This document shows positions 44,167 to 53,351 of a stretch of 64,000 bases of DNA, in pieces. The translations under genes were made by a program, and so were the position numbers. The notes under the pieces were generated by a model, which worked only from the letters and a program-made list of their open reading frames with translations, was not told the DNA's origin and did not search any database. This DNA is from an uncultured Clostridia bacterium (GTDB lineage Bacteria > Bacillota > Clostridia > Oscillospirales > Ruminococcaceae), in NCBI GenBank assembly GCA_947624745.1, contig CANQLR010000001.1, forward strand, positions 1-64,000. The letters run 5' to 3'. Within the stretch, counting starts at the first letter, position 1. Each line of letters begins with the position of its first letter.

Positions 44167-44793
44167 TCAGTCCTCCTCGGTATCGTATTCTTCGTATTCC
44201 TTTAGCAGGGCGTTTATCTCGGAAAAGCCGTAGCCCTGCCGCACGAGCGCCGCCTTGACCTTTTCGGCGCCGCCCGGCTCATTAAGCTTTCGCAGGTATT
44301 TTCTTTCGATGAGATCCTTTAAGCGCTCGGGGGCGGTGCCGTCGTATTTTTCGAGGGCTTCGTCTATGAGCTCCTTCGGGATCCCCCGGCGGCGCATCTC
44401 CTCGGCCGCGCGGTAACACCCGCGCTGCTTCGTGACGACGTAGTATTCGGCGCACTTTTCGGCGTAGCGCCGATCGTCTATAAGCCCCGCGGAGGCAAGC
44501 CCGTTCACGACGGCGTAGCAGACCTCCTCGTCGTAGTTTTGGCTGAGCTTTTTAAACATCTCGACGTAGCCGTAGTCGCGGTTGTCCAAAAGATACAGGG
44601 CGCGCTCGCGGGCGCGGCGGATGTCGTTTCGCCGGACAGCCTCGGAGATTTTTTTCTCGCTTAGGCACATGCCCTGCCGCAGGCCGAGATCGTAGATGAC
44701 CGAGCAGTGAAGAAAGATCGGGTCGCGATCCTCGAAATCGACCTGAACGGTCTCGCCCTTATAGCGGGCGACGGCGGTTATTTTATGCTCCAT
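44167..44793 (-). CDS. recX: RecA regulatory protein
   Basis: 208 aa, with the three-helix RecX repeats (RARERALYLLDNRDYGYVEM, RRYAEKCAEYYVVTKQRGCY, KVKAALVRQGYGFSEINALL). Inhibits or remodels RecA filaments. Directly after recA, which confirms the call. Confidence 0.94.
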   Translation of the reverse strand: MEHKITAVARYKGETVQVDFEDRDPIFLHCSVIYDLGLRQGMCLSEKKISEAVRRNDIRRARERALYLLDNRDYGYVEMFKKLSQNYDEEVCYAVVNGLASAGLIDDRRYAEKCAEYYVVTKQRGCYRAAEEMRRRGIPKELIDEALEKYDGTAPERLKDLIERKYLRKLNEPGGAEKVKAALVRQGYGFSEINALLKEYEEYDTEED

Positions 44794-44796
44794 GGC

Positions 44797-45987
44797 TTAT
44801 TCGTTTTCGACGGGGGTAAACTCCAGAAAATCGTCGTCGGCGTCGACCACGACAGAGCCTCCCGAGCCCCCGGACTTCGGCGCGGAGGCTGCGGCCTGAG
44901 CGGCTGCGGCAAGCTCGGCGTCCTTCGATGCCGCCTTGGAGGCAAGATCGAGCTCGTTGCGGCGGCTGTAGATCTTCTCCTCGATCTCGGCGAGCATTTC
45001 GGGGTGGGAAAGAAGGTATTCCTTGGTGTTCTCGCGGCCCTGCGCAATTTTTGCGCCGTCATAGCTGAACCACGCGCCGGATTTGTGGATTATGTCGAGC
45101 TCGGAGCCCATGTCGACGATCTCGCCGATCTTGGAGATACCCTTGCCGTAGATCATGTCGAACTCGGCCTCCTTGAATGGCGGGGCGACCTTGTTTTTCA
45201 CGACCTTGCAGCGGACGCGGTTGCCTATCGGCTCGGAGCCGTTCTTCAAGATCTCGCCCTTGCGGACCTCGATCCGGACCGACGAATAGAACTTGAGTGC
45301 GCGGCCGCCCGGGGTGGTCTCGGGGTTGCCGTAGAGAACGCCTATCTTCTCACGGACCTGGTTTATAAATACCGCCACGCAGTTTGACTTCGCGATGACG
45401 CTTGTGAGCTTTCTCATCGCCTGGGACATAAGCCTCGCGAGCTGTCCGACGTGGGCGTCCCCCATTTCGCCGTCGATCTCGGCCCGGGTGACCATCGCGG
45501 CGACCGAGTCGAGGACTATGCAGTCTATCGCGCCGGAGCGAACGAGAGCCTCGGCGATCTCGAGGGCCTGCTCGCCGGAATCGGGCTGGGAGACGAGCAT
45601 ATTGTTGATGTCGACGCCGAGCTGGGCGGCGTAGACGGGATCAAGCGCGTGCTCGACGTCGATGAACGCGACCTCGCCGCCGAGCTTTTGAGCCTCGGCG
45701 ATAATGTGCAGGGCGACGGTGGTCTTGCCGGAGCTTTCCGGCCCGTATATCTCGACGATCCTGCCGCGCGGCACTCCCCCTATGCCGAGCGCCATGTCAA
45801 GGGTCATTGAGCCGGTGGATATCGCCTCGACGTTGAGGGTAGTGGTCTGCCCGAGGCGCATTACCGCCCCCGCGCCGTAGGCCTTTTCAAGCTGGGCAAT
45901 GGCGGTCTCGAGCGCCTTGTGCTTCTCCTCCTTGGTCTGCTGGGCGGTGGGCATCGTCTTTTTTTCGGTAGTCTTTTTTACGGCCAT
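44797..45987 (-). CDS. recA: Recombinase RecA
   Basis: 396 aa. Walker [35 protein letters not shown] and [18 protein letters not shown] loops are standard. The long acidic C terminus ends [13 protein letters not shown]. Ribosome site GAGGAGG just before ATG 45987. Its promoter region carries an imperfect dyad that may be a LexA site. Confidence 0.98.
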   Translation of the reverse strand: MAVKKTTEKKTMPTAQQTKEEKHKALETAIAQLEKAYGAGAVMRLGQTTTLNVEAISTGSMTLDMALGIGGVPRGRIVEIYGPESSGKTTVALHIIAEAQKLGGEVAFIDVEHALDPVYAAQLGVDINNMLVSQPDSGEQALEIAEALVRSGAIDCIVLDSVAAMVTRAEIDGEMGDAHVGQLARLMSQAMRKLTSVIAKSNCVAVFINQVREKIGVLYGNPETTPGGRALKFYSSVRIEVRKGEILKNGSEPIGNRVRCKVVKNKVAPPFKEAEFDMIYGKGISKIGEIVDMGSELDIIHKSGAWFSYDGAKIAQGRENTKEYLLSHPEMLAEIEEKIYSRRNELDLASKAASKDAELAAAAQAAASAPKSGGSGGSVVVDADDDFLEFTPVENE

Positions 45988-46007
45988 AATTATTCCTCCT
46001 CAATTCT

Positions 46008-46035
46008 ATTATAACCCGCGAACTGTCCGTTTGTT
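46008..46035 (-). promoter_or_regulatory. recA promoter with possible LexA-like dyad
   Basis: Minus-strand TATAAT at 46008-46013; the -35 region is weak. On the plus strand CGAACTGTCCGTTTG (46018-46032) resembles the Firmicute SOS box, but its half sites are spaced by 5 rather than 4 bases, so the assignment is tentative. Confidence 0.4.
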
Positions 46036-46054
46036 TGGACTCCGGCGGTAAATT

Positions 46055-46888
46055 TCAGATTTTTTCGGCAAAGACCGCTCGGGGCAGCCCGGCAAGGTCT
46101 TTGACTGTCTGTATATTTTTATATCCCGCCTTTGAAAGAAGGGCGGAGACGGCTTCGGTCTGGGTAGAACCCGTCTCGAACGCGACGCGGCCGCCGGGTT
46201 TCAGGGAGCGGTACCAGAGGGCGGGGAGAGTGCGGTAGAAGTCGAGGCCGTCGGGGCCGCCGTAGAGGGCGGTCGAGGGCTCGCGGGCGACCTCGGGCTG
46301 AAGATTAAGCATATCCTCCTCGGTGAGATAGGGCGGGTTTGAGACGATGAGATCAAGTTCATTAAATTTTTCGGGGACGGCGGGATCAAGCGCGTCGGCC
46401 TCGATGATGTCAATGTCCCGGCCGCGGAGGTTCTCGCGAAGATACTTGAGGGCGGCGGGGGAAAGCTCCAAGGCGGCGACATGGGCGTCGGGGCGCTTTG
46501 ATTTTATCGCGGCGGCGATACAGCCGGAGCCGGAGCAGAGATCCATGACGCGGGGCGTCTCAATATCCTTGATGAGGCTGAGCGCCGTATCGACGAGGGT
46601 CTCGGTGTCCTGCCGGGGGATAAGCACGCCTTCGCCGAGCCTGAAGGTGAGGCCATAAAACTCCCAGCTGCCGACGGCGTACTGTAAGGGGCGGCCGGAA
46701 AGGCGCTCGTGAAGAATTTTTTTCGCGGCGGCGGCTTTTTCGGGGGTGAAAACGCTCTCGCCCTTGAGCTCTTTTAAGCGGTAGCCGCGGCCGAAGGCCT
46801 CCTCCATTATCACATTAGCCTCGAACTCGGGGTCGGGGGTGACGGGGCGAAGATCCCGCAGGATCTCGTTATAAAGGGACTTTACCAC
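46055..46888 (-). CDS. prmC: Release-factor glutamine N5-methyltransferase
   Basis: 277 aa from GTG 46888, which overlaps the yqhQ stop (GTGGTAA). Class I methyltransferase with DLCSGSGCIAAAIK for SAM and the target motif SNPPYLTEEDM that holds the glutamine. It methylates the GGQ glutamine of peptide release factors. In Firmicutes prmC often follows prfA and yqhQ-like genes; prfA is not in this window. Confidence 0.95.
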   Translation of the reverse strand: MVKSLYNEILRDLRPVTPDPEFEANVIMEEAFGRGYRLKELKGESVFTPEKAAAAKKILHERLSGRPLQYAVGSWEFYGLTFRLGEGVLIPRQDTETLVDTALSLIKDIETPRVMDLCSGSGCIAAAIKSKRPDAHVAALELSPAALKYLRENLRGRDIDIIEADALDPAVPEKFNELDLIVSNPPYLTEEDMLNLQPEVAREPSTALYGGPDGLDFYRTLPALWYRSLKPGGRVAFETGSTQTEAVSALLSKAGYKNIQTVKDLAGLPRAVFAEKI

Positions 46889-47832
46889 CTGTCGGCGCCC
46901 TCGGTTTTGGGGATGCAGGGCTTGAAGGCGGCAATCGCGCACTCTATCTGGCCGTCGTCCGGCTCGCGGGTGGTGAGGCGCTGGATCCAGAGGCCGGGGG
47001 CGGAGATTATCTTCGTTAAGATATTGTCGTAGCGGCCGGCGAGCTTTATCAGCTCATACGCGACGGCGACTATCACGGGAAGGATGAGGAGCTTGCAGCC
47101 GACGCGAAGCCAGAGATTCCCCCACTGAACGCGGAAAAGCGAGGTCACGATTATTGATATAAAGAGCACTAAAAACATGAAGGAGGTGCCGCAGCGCGGG
47201 TGGAAGCGGCGGTGCTTTTTGACGTTTTCTACGGTGAGCTCCTCGCCCGCCTCGTAGCAGGCGATGGTCTTATGCTCGGCACCGTGGTATTCGTAGGTGC
47301 GGCGGATGTCCTTTAAAAGCGAGGTCAGGGCGATGTAGGCGATGAATACCGCCATTTTTATGACCCCCTCGATGACGTTTTTCGCGATGTCGGGGAGCTC
47401 GACCACCTTGGAGATCGCCTTTGTAATGCTCGCGGGGACGAGGATAAAGAGGCCGAGGGCGATGGCAACCCCCAAGACGGAGGCTATCACCATGACTATC
47501 GACATGAGCTTGTCGCCCAATTTATCGGTCAGCCATTTTTCAAACTTCGAGGGCTCCTCCTCGATTCCCTGCATCGACTTGTCGGCCGATTTCGACAGGC
47601 ACTTGTAGCCGTCGATAAGGGTCACGACGAAGTTTATCGGGCCGCGAAGAAAGGGGACCTTGCGGTACCACGGGGCGGGCTTTAAGTCCCACTGCTCAAG
47701 ATCAATTTCGCCCGAGGGCAGGCGGACAGCCATCGCTTCGACCTCGGGGCCCTTCATCATTACGCCCTCCAAAAGCGCCTGGCCGCCTATCTGCGTTTTG
47801 AAGGTTGTCTTTTTTTCGACATTTTTCGACAT
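46882..47832 (-). CDS. DUF1385 membrane protein (YqhQ)
   Basis: 316 aa, about five membrane segments. The N-terminal KTQIGGQALLEGVMMKGPEV and RRTYEYHGAEHKTIACYEAG with RFHPRCGTSFMFLVL are typical of DUF1385. The His/Cys-rich loop suggests metal binding; function is unestablished. Cotranscribed with prmC. Confidence 0.93.
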   Translation of the reverse strand: MSKNVEKKTTFKTQIGGQALLEGVMMKGPEVEAMAVRLPSGEIDLEQWDLKPAPWYRKVPFLRGPINFVVTLIDGYKCLSKSADKSMQGIEEEPSKFEKWLTDKLGDKLMSIVMVIASVLGVAIALGLFILVPASITKAISKVVELPDIAKNVIEGVIKMAVFIAYIALTSLLKDIRRTYEYHGAEHKTIACYEAGEELTVENVKKHRRFHPRCGTSFMFLVLFISIIVTSLFRVQWGNLWLRVGCKLLILPVIVAVAYELIKLAGRYDNILTKIISAPGLWIQRLTTREPDDGQIECAIAAFKPCIPKTEGADRW

Positions 47833-47849
47833 ATTATGCCTCCGTAAAA

Positions 47850-49268
47850 TTATGACTTTGTGCGCTGCTCGGTGGGAAGGGTTATCACAACGGTGGTGCC
47901 CTTGTGCTCCTCGCTGCGGATAATAAGCTCCCCGCCGTGCATGGAAATTATTTCGTCCGCGACGGCAAGCCCGATGCCCGAGCCGCGCCGCGTTTGGTTT
48001 GCCTTGTAAAATTTTTGCTTTATCTTCGGAAGATCCTCGGCGGGGATCCCCACGCCGGTGTCCGAGATGGACACAACGACCCGGCCGTTTTGCTCGTAGG
48101 CCTCGATCGAGACCTTGCCGCCGGGGTTAGAGTATTTGACGGCGTTGTCGATTATGTTGATGAATACCTGCCTGAGCCGCGCGGGGTCGCCCCAGACGAA
48201 TGGCAGCATTTCGGGCTCGAAGTATTCTATATCTATACCGAGCTCCTTCGCGCGCTCGGTGTAGATCAGAACCGCGTCGCCGAGCTCGGCCAGAATGTCG
48301 GTGGTCTGCTTGTTTAAGGTGAAGCGGCCGTCGCTTATGCGCGAAAAGTCTAAAAGCTCCTCGACCATGTCGGAGAGGCGCTGGGTCTCGCCCGAGATGA
48401 CCCGCATTCCCTTTTTGACCGTTTCGGGGTCGTTTTCCATGACGCTCAGGGTCTCGCTCCAGCCCTTTATCGCGGTGAGGGGGGTGCGGAGCTCGTGGGA
48501 GACGGAGGAGATGAACTCGTTTTTCATCTTTTCGGTGCTCTCGAGGGTGCCGGCCATGTAGTTTATAGAGTCGCAGAGGTCTCCCAGCTCGTCGTCGGAG
48601 CGCTTTTCTATTCGCTCGGAGAAGTCGCCCTCGGCGTAGCTGCGGGCGATGTCGCTTATCTGGCGGACGGGGAGAACGATGGATTTGACGAAGTAAAGTC
48701 CCGAGGCGAGCATTAAAAGCACCATTACCGCGGCGACGGCGGTCACCGTGGCGGCGATGGCGCGGACCTGAGCGTCGACGGCGTCGAGGGAGGTCATTAT
48801 CATCATGGCGGAATATTCGCGGCTGAGCCCCGGGAGGAGCTTGGTGTAGCGGAGGATATGCTCGCCGCTTTCGAGCTTAAGATCGGAAAAAACGCCGCCG
48901 TCGGGGGAATCCTCGGCCGCCCAGAAATCGCCGGTGGGGAGCCAGTCGGACGGCTGAAAGCCGGAGCTTGTTAAAGTCACCCCGCCCGCGTCGGAGAGGG
49001 CCATAAGCTCGAATTTGTCCTTTTCGGAGAACTGCTCGACGATGTTTCGGACCTCGGTGCGGTAGGCCGAGGCGGAGGTGAACCGCCCGAGGGCGGAGCT
49101 TATCGTCTCCATGCGGGAGGCAAGATACTGCTCGGCGGAGCTGTTATAGTAGTTTCGCGCGATGGTGAGAAGGAGTATCTCGGCAAGAATGAGCATTACG
49201 ACCACGAGGCCGAGCGTGTTTACCGCCCAGCGCACCGTTATTGATCTTTTCAGCCCCATTTTGCGCAT
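47850..49268 (-). CDS. Sensor histidine kinase with HAMP domain
   Basis: 472 aa: TM segments at ~14-36 and ~165-187, a ~125-residue extracellular sensor without a recognised fold, HAMP, HisKA with FISSVSHELRTPLTAIKGWS, and HATPase_c with NIIDNAVKYSNPG, SDTGVGIPAED and GSGIGLAVADEI. Sensed signal unknown. Sixteen bp behind its response regulator. Confidence 0.94.
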   Translation of the reverse strand: MRKMGLKRSITVRWAVNTLGLVVVMLILAEILLLTIARNYYNSSAEQYLASRMETISSALGRFTSASAYRTEVRNIVEQFSEKDKFELMALSDAGGVTLTSSGFQPSDWLPTGDFWAAEDSPDGGVFSDLKLESGEHILRYTKLLPGLSREYSAMMIMTSLDAVDAQVRAIAATVTAVAAVMVLLMLASGLYFVKSIVLPVRQISDIARSYAEGDFSERIEKRSDDELGDLCDSINYMAGTLESTEKMKNEFISSVSHELRTPLTAIKGWSETLSVMENDPETVKKGMRVISGETQRLSDMVEELLDFSRISDGRFTLNKQTTDILAELGDAVLIYTERAKELGIDIEYFEPEMLPFVWGDPARLRQVFINIIDNAVKYSNPGGKVSIEAYEQNGRVVVSISDTGVGIPAEDLPKIKQKFYKANQTRRGSGIGLAVADEIISMHGGELIIRSEEHKGTTVVITLPTEQRTKS

Positions 49269-49284
49269 AGCTCTACCCTCTCCG

Positions 49285-49980
49285 TCAGTTTCCGCTCCAC
49301 TTGTAGCCGTAGCCCCAGATGGTGGTTATGTAGCGCGGGTTCGAGGGCTCGTCCTCTATCTTCATGCGTATGCGGCGGATATTTACGTCGACTATCTTTT
49401 CGCCGTAGTAGCTGTCGCCCCAGATGAGGCGGAGTATGGTCGAGCGGTCGAGCGCGGTGTTCTGGTTTTTGAGAAAATATTCGATTATCTGATACTCGAC
49501 CTGAGTAAGATCTATCGGGACGCCGTTTTTGCGAAGAGTTCTCGACTGGGTGTCGCACTCGAACGGCCCCGAGACGATGATACGGCCGCTCTGGGCCTTG
49601 CCGACGGTCATCGAGACGCGGCGGCATACGGCGTCGACCCGGGCGACCAGTTCCGTCACCGAAAAAGGCTTTGTGATATAGTCGTCGGCGCCCATCATTA
49701 AGGCGCTGACCTTGTCTATCTCCTGCGATTTCGCGGAGAGCATGATTATGCCTATCTTATCGCTTCGTTCGCGGATACGCTTGCAGACCTCGAAGCCGTC
49801 TATGCCGGGCATCATGATGTCCAGAAGCGCGGCGTCAAAGTCGCACCCGCCCGCCTCGAATGCCTTCAGAGCGTCCTCGCCGCAGGAGACGTCGGTGACG
49901 TCGTATCCCGAGCGCCGCAGGTTTAAAACAATAAATTCGCGTATCGAGGCTTCGTCCTCGCAGACTATGATCTTTCTCAT
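49285..49980 (-). CDS. OmpR-family response regulator
   Basis: 231 aa. Receiver with EDEAS acidic pair, Asp in ALLDIMMPGIDGFEVCK and Lys in YITKPFSVTELVA, then a winged helix (QSRTLRKNGVPIDLTQVEYQ, VDVNIRRIRMKIED). Partner of the kinase downstream. The upstream lipoprotein gene may be the signal arm of this system or one of its targets (inference from tandem layout). Confidence 0.95.
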   Translation of the reverse strand: MRKIIVCEDEASIREFIVLNLRRSGYDVTDVSCGEDALKAFEAGGCDFDAALLDIMMPGIDGFEVCKRIRERSDKIGIIMLSAKSQEIDKVSALMMGADDYITKPFSVTELVARVDAVCRRVSMTVGKAQSGRIIVSGPFECDTQSRTLRKNGVPIDLTQVEYQIIEYFLKNQNTALDRSTILRLIWGDSYYGEKIVDVNIRRIRMKIEDEPSNPRYITTIWGYGYKWSGN

Positions 49981-49992
49981 GGCTTTCCTCCG

Positions 49993-51273
49993 TCACGGGA
50001 TCACATAGAAATTGTCCCTTATTTCGTCCATCGTCAGGCTGAGCGGCATATCGGGGCCCGCCTCAGTCCTGACGTAGAATATTTTTCTGTCGTTTTCGTA
50101 AAGCACCTCGTAGCCCGCCTCCTCGTAGGCCGAGGGGCCGCCCGGCTCCTTCGAGGCAAAGCTCACTATCGGTTCGCCGCGCTGGCTCTCGGAAGATGGA
50201 TCCAAGGCGTAGAAGGTGAGGGTTCCCGTTCCCTCCTCGCGGCCGACGGTGACGAGGTTTCGCCAGCGGTTCGGGATAGTTAAGATATATCCGTCGCGGA
50301 TATTGGTGTAGGAGACCGATTTTATCTCGAACGCGCGGCCGTCGTCGGTCAGGCTTAACCAGCTCGTTAAAAATTCGCTCTCGCCCCAAGGGGTGTTCTC
50401 ATAGCCCGTGAACGCCGTCAGATAGGGCGTTTCGACCCGGCCGTCGCCGTCATAGTCGAGGCTTAAATATCCTCCCGGGCGGAGAGTTTGGGAGGAGAGG
50501 CCGCCCATCGCGGTGGGGCAGGCAAGCTCGCCGTTTTCAAGGTAAATTATCTCGGTGAGAAGGCTGCCGGTGTCGGTCGTGATGTCGAGATAGAGGGCTG
50601 TGCGGCCACCTAACGAGCCGGTCACGAAGGAGGTTATATCGGCGGCGCTTTCCTCGATCTGGGAGCTGTAGGCGGTGTAGCTGCCGTCGTCAAGAGGCTT
50701 TAAAAGCTCTGTCTCTATCCCGAGGCCGGAGCGGCGGACTATCGCTATTTCGTCGCGGCCGCAGCCGTCCGAATCAAAGGTCTCCAGAACGCTGTAGGTG
50801 CCCTCGTAGATCGGTTCGAGCCTTCCCGAGGAGTAGCGGTAGAGGCGGACGGCGTTTTCCTCGTAGTCCTGCGCGGAATAGCCGACGACCATGTCGCCGC
50901 CCGAAAAGAGGACCTTTTCGACGGCAGTCCCCGCGCCCGCAAGCTCGAAGGTCGAGCGCCACTCTCCGCCGGGATCGCGGTCCAAAACGGCGATCTTTAC
51001 GTTCTGATCGTCGACGGAATAAAAGGCAAGGGTCTCCTCCTCGCGGTCGCCGTCGATGTCATATAAAATGAATGCCGAGCGGTACTCTCCCCCGCGGGGA
51101 TATTTCAGGGATATGCCCCTGCCGGCGCTTTCGATGAGCGCTTCGTATATGGCGCTCTGCTCATCGGCGACCTTGGGAGCCTTCAGAAGCTCGTCAAGAG
51201 TGAAGGTTATGCCCTGACAGCCGCTTAAAAGCAGCGCGCAGACAAGTATCACGGAAATTGCCGCTCTGCGCAA
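49993..51273 (-). CDS. Lipoprotein with FG-GAP/VCBS-like repeats, upstream of a two-component system
   Basis: 426 aa from TTG 51273, chosen because GGAGG lies 7 bp before it; no ATG or GTG fits. Lipobox LLLSGC at Cys19. Calcium-site-like motifs recur: YDIDGDREEETLAFY, FDSDGCGRDEIAIV, LDYDGDGRVETPYL, as in beta-propeller proteins. It is the first gene of lipoprotein-RR-HK-yqhQ-prmC and could act as an accessory sensor. Function not known. Confidence 0.82.
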   Translation of the reverse strand: MRRAAISVILVCALLLSGCQGITFTLDELLKAPKVADEQSAIYEALIESAGRGISLKYPRGGEYRSAFILYDIDGDREEETLAFYSVDDQNVKIAVLDRDPGGEWRSTFELAGAGTAVEKVLFSGGDMVVGYSAQDYEENAVRLYRYSSGRLEPIYEGTYSVLETFDSDGCGRDEIAIVRRSGLGIETELLKPLDDGSYTAYSSQIEESAADITSFVTGSLGGRTALYLDITTDTGSLLTEIIYLENGELACPTAMGGLSSQTLRPGGYLSLDYDGDGRVETPYLTAFTGYENTPWGESEFLTSWLSLTDDGRAFEIKSVSYTNIRDGYILTIPNRWRNLVTVGREEGTGTLTFYALDPSSESQRGEPIVSFASKEPGGPSAYEEAGYEVLYENDRKIFYVRTEAGPDMPLSLTMDEIRDNFYVIP

Positions 51274-51294
51274 GAGCTCACCTCCGAAAAAACA

Positions 51295-51319
51295 GGATAA
51301 GGCAAAGTACGCCTTATCC
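51295..51319 (-). terminator. Terminator of citrate synthase overlapping the next promoter
   Basis: GGATAAGGC (51295-51303) pairs with GCCTTATCC (51311-51319), followed on the minus strand by TTTTTT (51285-51294 has AAAA AA). The hairpin directly abuts the -10 box of the lipoprotein promoter. Confidence 0.78.
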
Positions 51320-51320
51320 C

Positions 51321-51349
51321 ATTTTAGCACAAATATTCTTATTTTGCAA
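51321..51349 (-). promoter_or_regulatory. Promoter of the lipoprotein/two-component operon
   Basis: Minus strand TTGCAA (51344-51349), 17-bp spacer, TAAAAT (51321-51326). Transcription would start inside the terminator hairpin of the preceding gene. Confidence 0.65.
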
Positions 51350-51383
51350 GAGCTTTGTATCAGCTTTTTGGAAATACCGAGTT

Positions 51384-52742
51384 TCAGCCCCTGTCCTCTA
51401 AGCGGGAGTAGGCCTTCGGCTTGCTGACGGCCTTGTAGGCGGGGCGGATTATCCGGCCGCCGGTGAGGCGCTCCTCGATCCTGTGGGCCGCCCAGCCGGC
51501 GATCCTTGCTGTCGCGAACATCGGCGTGCAGAGCTCGTCGTTGAAGCCGAGCATGCGGTAGCACATTCCCGAGTACATATCGACGTTGGCGCAGAGGGTC
51601 TTTTCCTTGCCGGTGACGGAGGCGAAGACGTCCTGGGCGTTGCGCTCGACCGACTCCAAAAGGGCTATTTCCTCCTCGTATTCGGTGCCGGCGGCGAGCT
51701 TTTTCGCCTCGCGCTTCAAAATTACCGCGCGGGGGTCGGAAAGGGTGTAGACCGCGTGGCCCATGCCGTAGAGCTTGCCGGAGCGGTCGCCCGCCTCTTT
51801 AAGAAGTATCTTTTTGAGCATGTCGCGGACCTCGCCCTCGTCGTGCCAGTTGCGGATATTGGCCTTGAGGTAGTCGAGCTGCTCCAAGATTTTCTGGTTC
51901 GCGCCGCCGTGCAGGGGGCCCTTTAACGCGCCGACCGCAGCGGAGTAGGCGGAGTAGGGGTCTGTTCCCGAAGAAGTAAGCACCCGGCAGGCGAAGGCGG
52001 AGTTGTTGCCGCCGCCGTGCTCGGCGTGGAGCATGAGCATCAGATCGAGCAGCTTTGCCTCCTCGAAGGTATATTTACGGTCGAACCGAAGAAGCGAAAG
52101 AAGGGTTTCGGCGGTGGATTCCTCGGGGCGGACCTGGTGCATATAGAGGGTCTGGGAGTCGTAAAAACGGCGTTTTGCCTGATACGCCGAGGCGACTATC
52201 ACCGGGAGCTTCGCGATTATCGAGATCGCGGTCATAAGCTCTTCCTCGGGGCTTTTGGCCTCGGGGGCGTCGTCGTAGGAATAAAGCGCCAGAATGGAGC
52301 GGGAAATTTTGTTCATTATATTTCTCGACGGGGCCTTGAGGATCATATCCTCGAAAAAGCCGTCGGGAAGCTCGCGGTTGGTGGCAAGGGCATAATCGAA
52401 CGCGCGAAGGGCGTTTTTGGTCGGCAGATTGCCCATCAGAAGGAGGTAGACGACCTCCTCGAAGCCGAAGCGGTCCTCGGTCTCGATGGCTGAGACGATG
52501 TCGGCGATGTTGTAACCGCGGTAGTAAAGCTCGCCGTCGATGTTTTGCTTCTCGCCCTCGTTCATGACGTAGCCGTGGACGTTGCAGATGTTCGTGATAC
52601 CCGCCACGACGCCGGTGCCGTCGGCGTTCCGAAGGCCGCGCTTTACGTCGTACCGGGAGTAATATTTAGGGTCGATGACGTTGTGCTGTTCGATCTTTTC
52701 GATGAGTATCCGTTTCGTGTTCTCTTCAAGCTTCAGCTTCAT
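51384..52742 (-). CDS. gltA: Citrate synthase
   Basis: 452 aa, the longer Firmicute form with an N-terminal extension. Active-site His in EHGGGNNSAFACRVLTSSGT and GPLHGGANQKILEQLD with MGHAVYTLSDPRAVILK, and the Asp in CANVDMYSGMCYRMLGF. It condenses oxaloacetate and acetyl-CoA, feeding glutamate synthesis; no aconitase or isocitrate dehydrogenase lies nearby. Monocistronic with a good promoter. 2-methylcitrate synthase cannot be excluded by motif alone. Confidence 0.94.
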   Translation of the reverse strand: MKLKLEENTKRILIEKIEQHNVIDPKYYSRYDVKRGLRNADGTGVVAGITNICNVHGYVMNEGEKQNIDGELYYRGYNIADIVSAIETEDRFGFEEVVYLLLMGNLPTKNALRAFDYALATNRELPDGFFEDMILKAPSRNIMNKISRSILALYSYDDAPEAKSPEEELMTAISIIAKLPVIVASAYQAKRRFYDSQTLYMHQVRPEESTAETLLSLLRFDRKYTFEEAKLLDLMLMLHAEHGGGNNSAFACRVLTSSGTDPYSAYSAAVGALKGPLHGGANQKILEQLDYLKANIRNWHDEGEVRDMLKKILLKEAGDRSGKLYGMGHAVYTLSDPRAVILKREAKKLAAGTEYEEEIALLESVERNAQDVFASVTGKEKTLCANVDMYSGMCYRMLGFNDELCTPMFATARIAGWAAHRIEERLTGGRIIRPAYKAVSKPKAYSRLEDRG

Positions 52743-52773
52743 GCGCGTTCATCCTTTCGGGGTAGTAAAGACT

Positions 52774-52802
52774 ATTTTAACACAGCGCGGGGGTTTTGTC
52801 AA
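52774..52802 (-). promoter_or_regulatory. Promoter of citrate synthase
   Basis: Minus strand TTGACA (52797-52802), 17-bp spacer, TAAAAT (52774-52779), 32 bp before ATG 52742. Confidence 0.82.
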
Positions 52803-52964
52803 GCAATTTGCATAAATTGAAGGGCGATTATTCATTTTTTGTCGGGAACGGCAAAAAAGTGGGAGAAACGGGGAGGGAATTTGCAGGATTTATGTGGGGG
52901 AATGCAGGGGGGAGACACGCTTGAGGGGGGAAGGCGGGGAGGGTGGGACGGAGCAGGTTGGGGA

Positions 52965-53059
52965 GGGCGAAGGCCCGAGGCGCCCACGGAGTGGGCGCCA
53001 GACCGGGAGGCTCCGCCTCCCGGCCGCGCGGGACAGGGTCCCGCGCAGGGGCTTCGCCC
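52965..53059. repeat. Triple-hairpin element, class I, copy 6
   Basis: Ends GGGC/GAA/GGCCC (52965-52976) and GGGGC/TTC/GCCC (53048-53059). Arms: 52979-52999 (stem GGCGCCCAC, loop GGA), 53003-53023 (stem CCGGGAGGC, loop TCC), 53026-53046 (stem GCGCGGGAC, loop AGG). The second arm equals the second arm of copy 1, and the third is the reverse complement of copy 1's first arm. Upstream, 52803-52964 contains only G-rich sequence. Confidence 0.92.
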
Positions 53060-53351
53060 ACCGCTTAGGCAAGAGCCCCCTCCCGGCGGGAGGGGGCTGC
53101 CGTAGGGCTATGATTTTGCTCAAAGCTCGCTGAGGGTGGGGCTTAAAATAGAATGAGCGAAGCGAATACCTTATGGTGCTCCCCGAGAGAGCTGCTTGAT
53201 TTTTCGGTTTCCCCTCAAAGTCCGACGAGTCCCCTCCCCATCGGGGAGGGGCAGGGGTGGGGGCTCGTAATAGCATAAGTGAGCTCGCGAGCGAATACCT
53301 TTTGCCAGCAAGGTGGGGCAAAAACGAAATTCAGCAAGGCGCAGGGGGTGA
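53060..53351. repeat. Composite repeat locus C, middle part
   Basis: Hairpin GCCCCCTCCC/GGC/GGGAGGGGGC (53075-53097), block copy (53133-53176, GGGGCTTAAAATAGAATGAG and CGAAGCGAATACCTT), a ~50-bp unique stretch, hairpin CCCCTCCCC/ATC/GGGGAGGGG (53231-53251), a second block copy (53254-53303), then AACGAAATTCAGCAAGGCGC into class II copy c. Locus A has the same double-block order. Confidence 0.82.
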
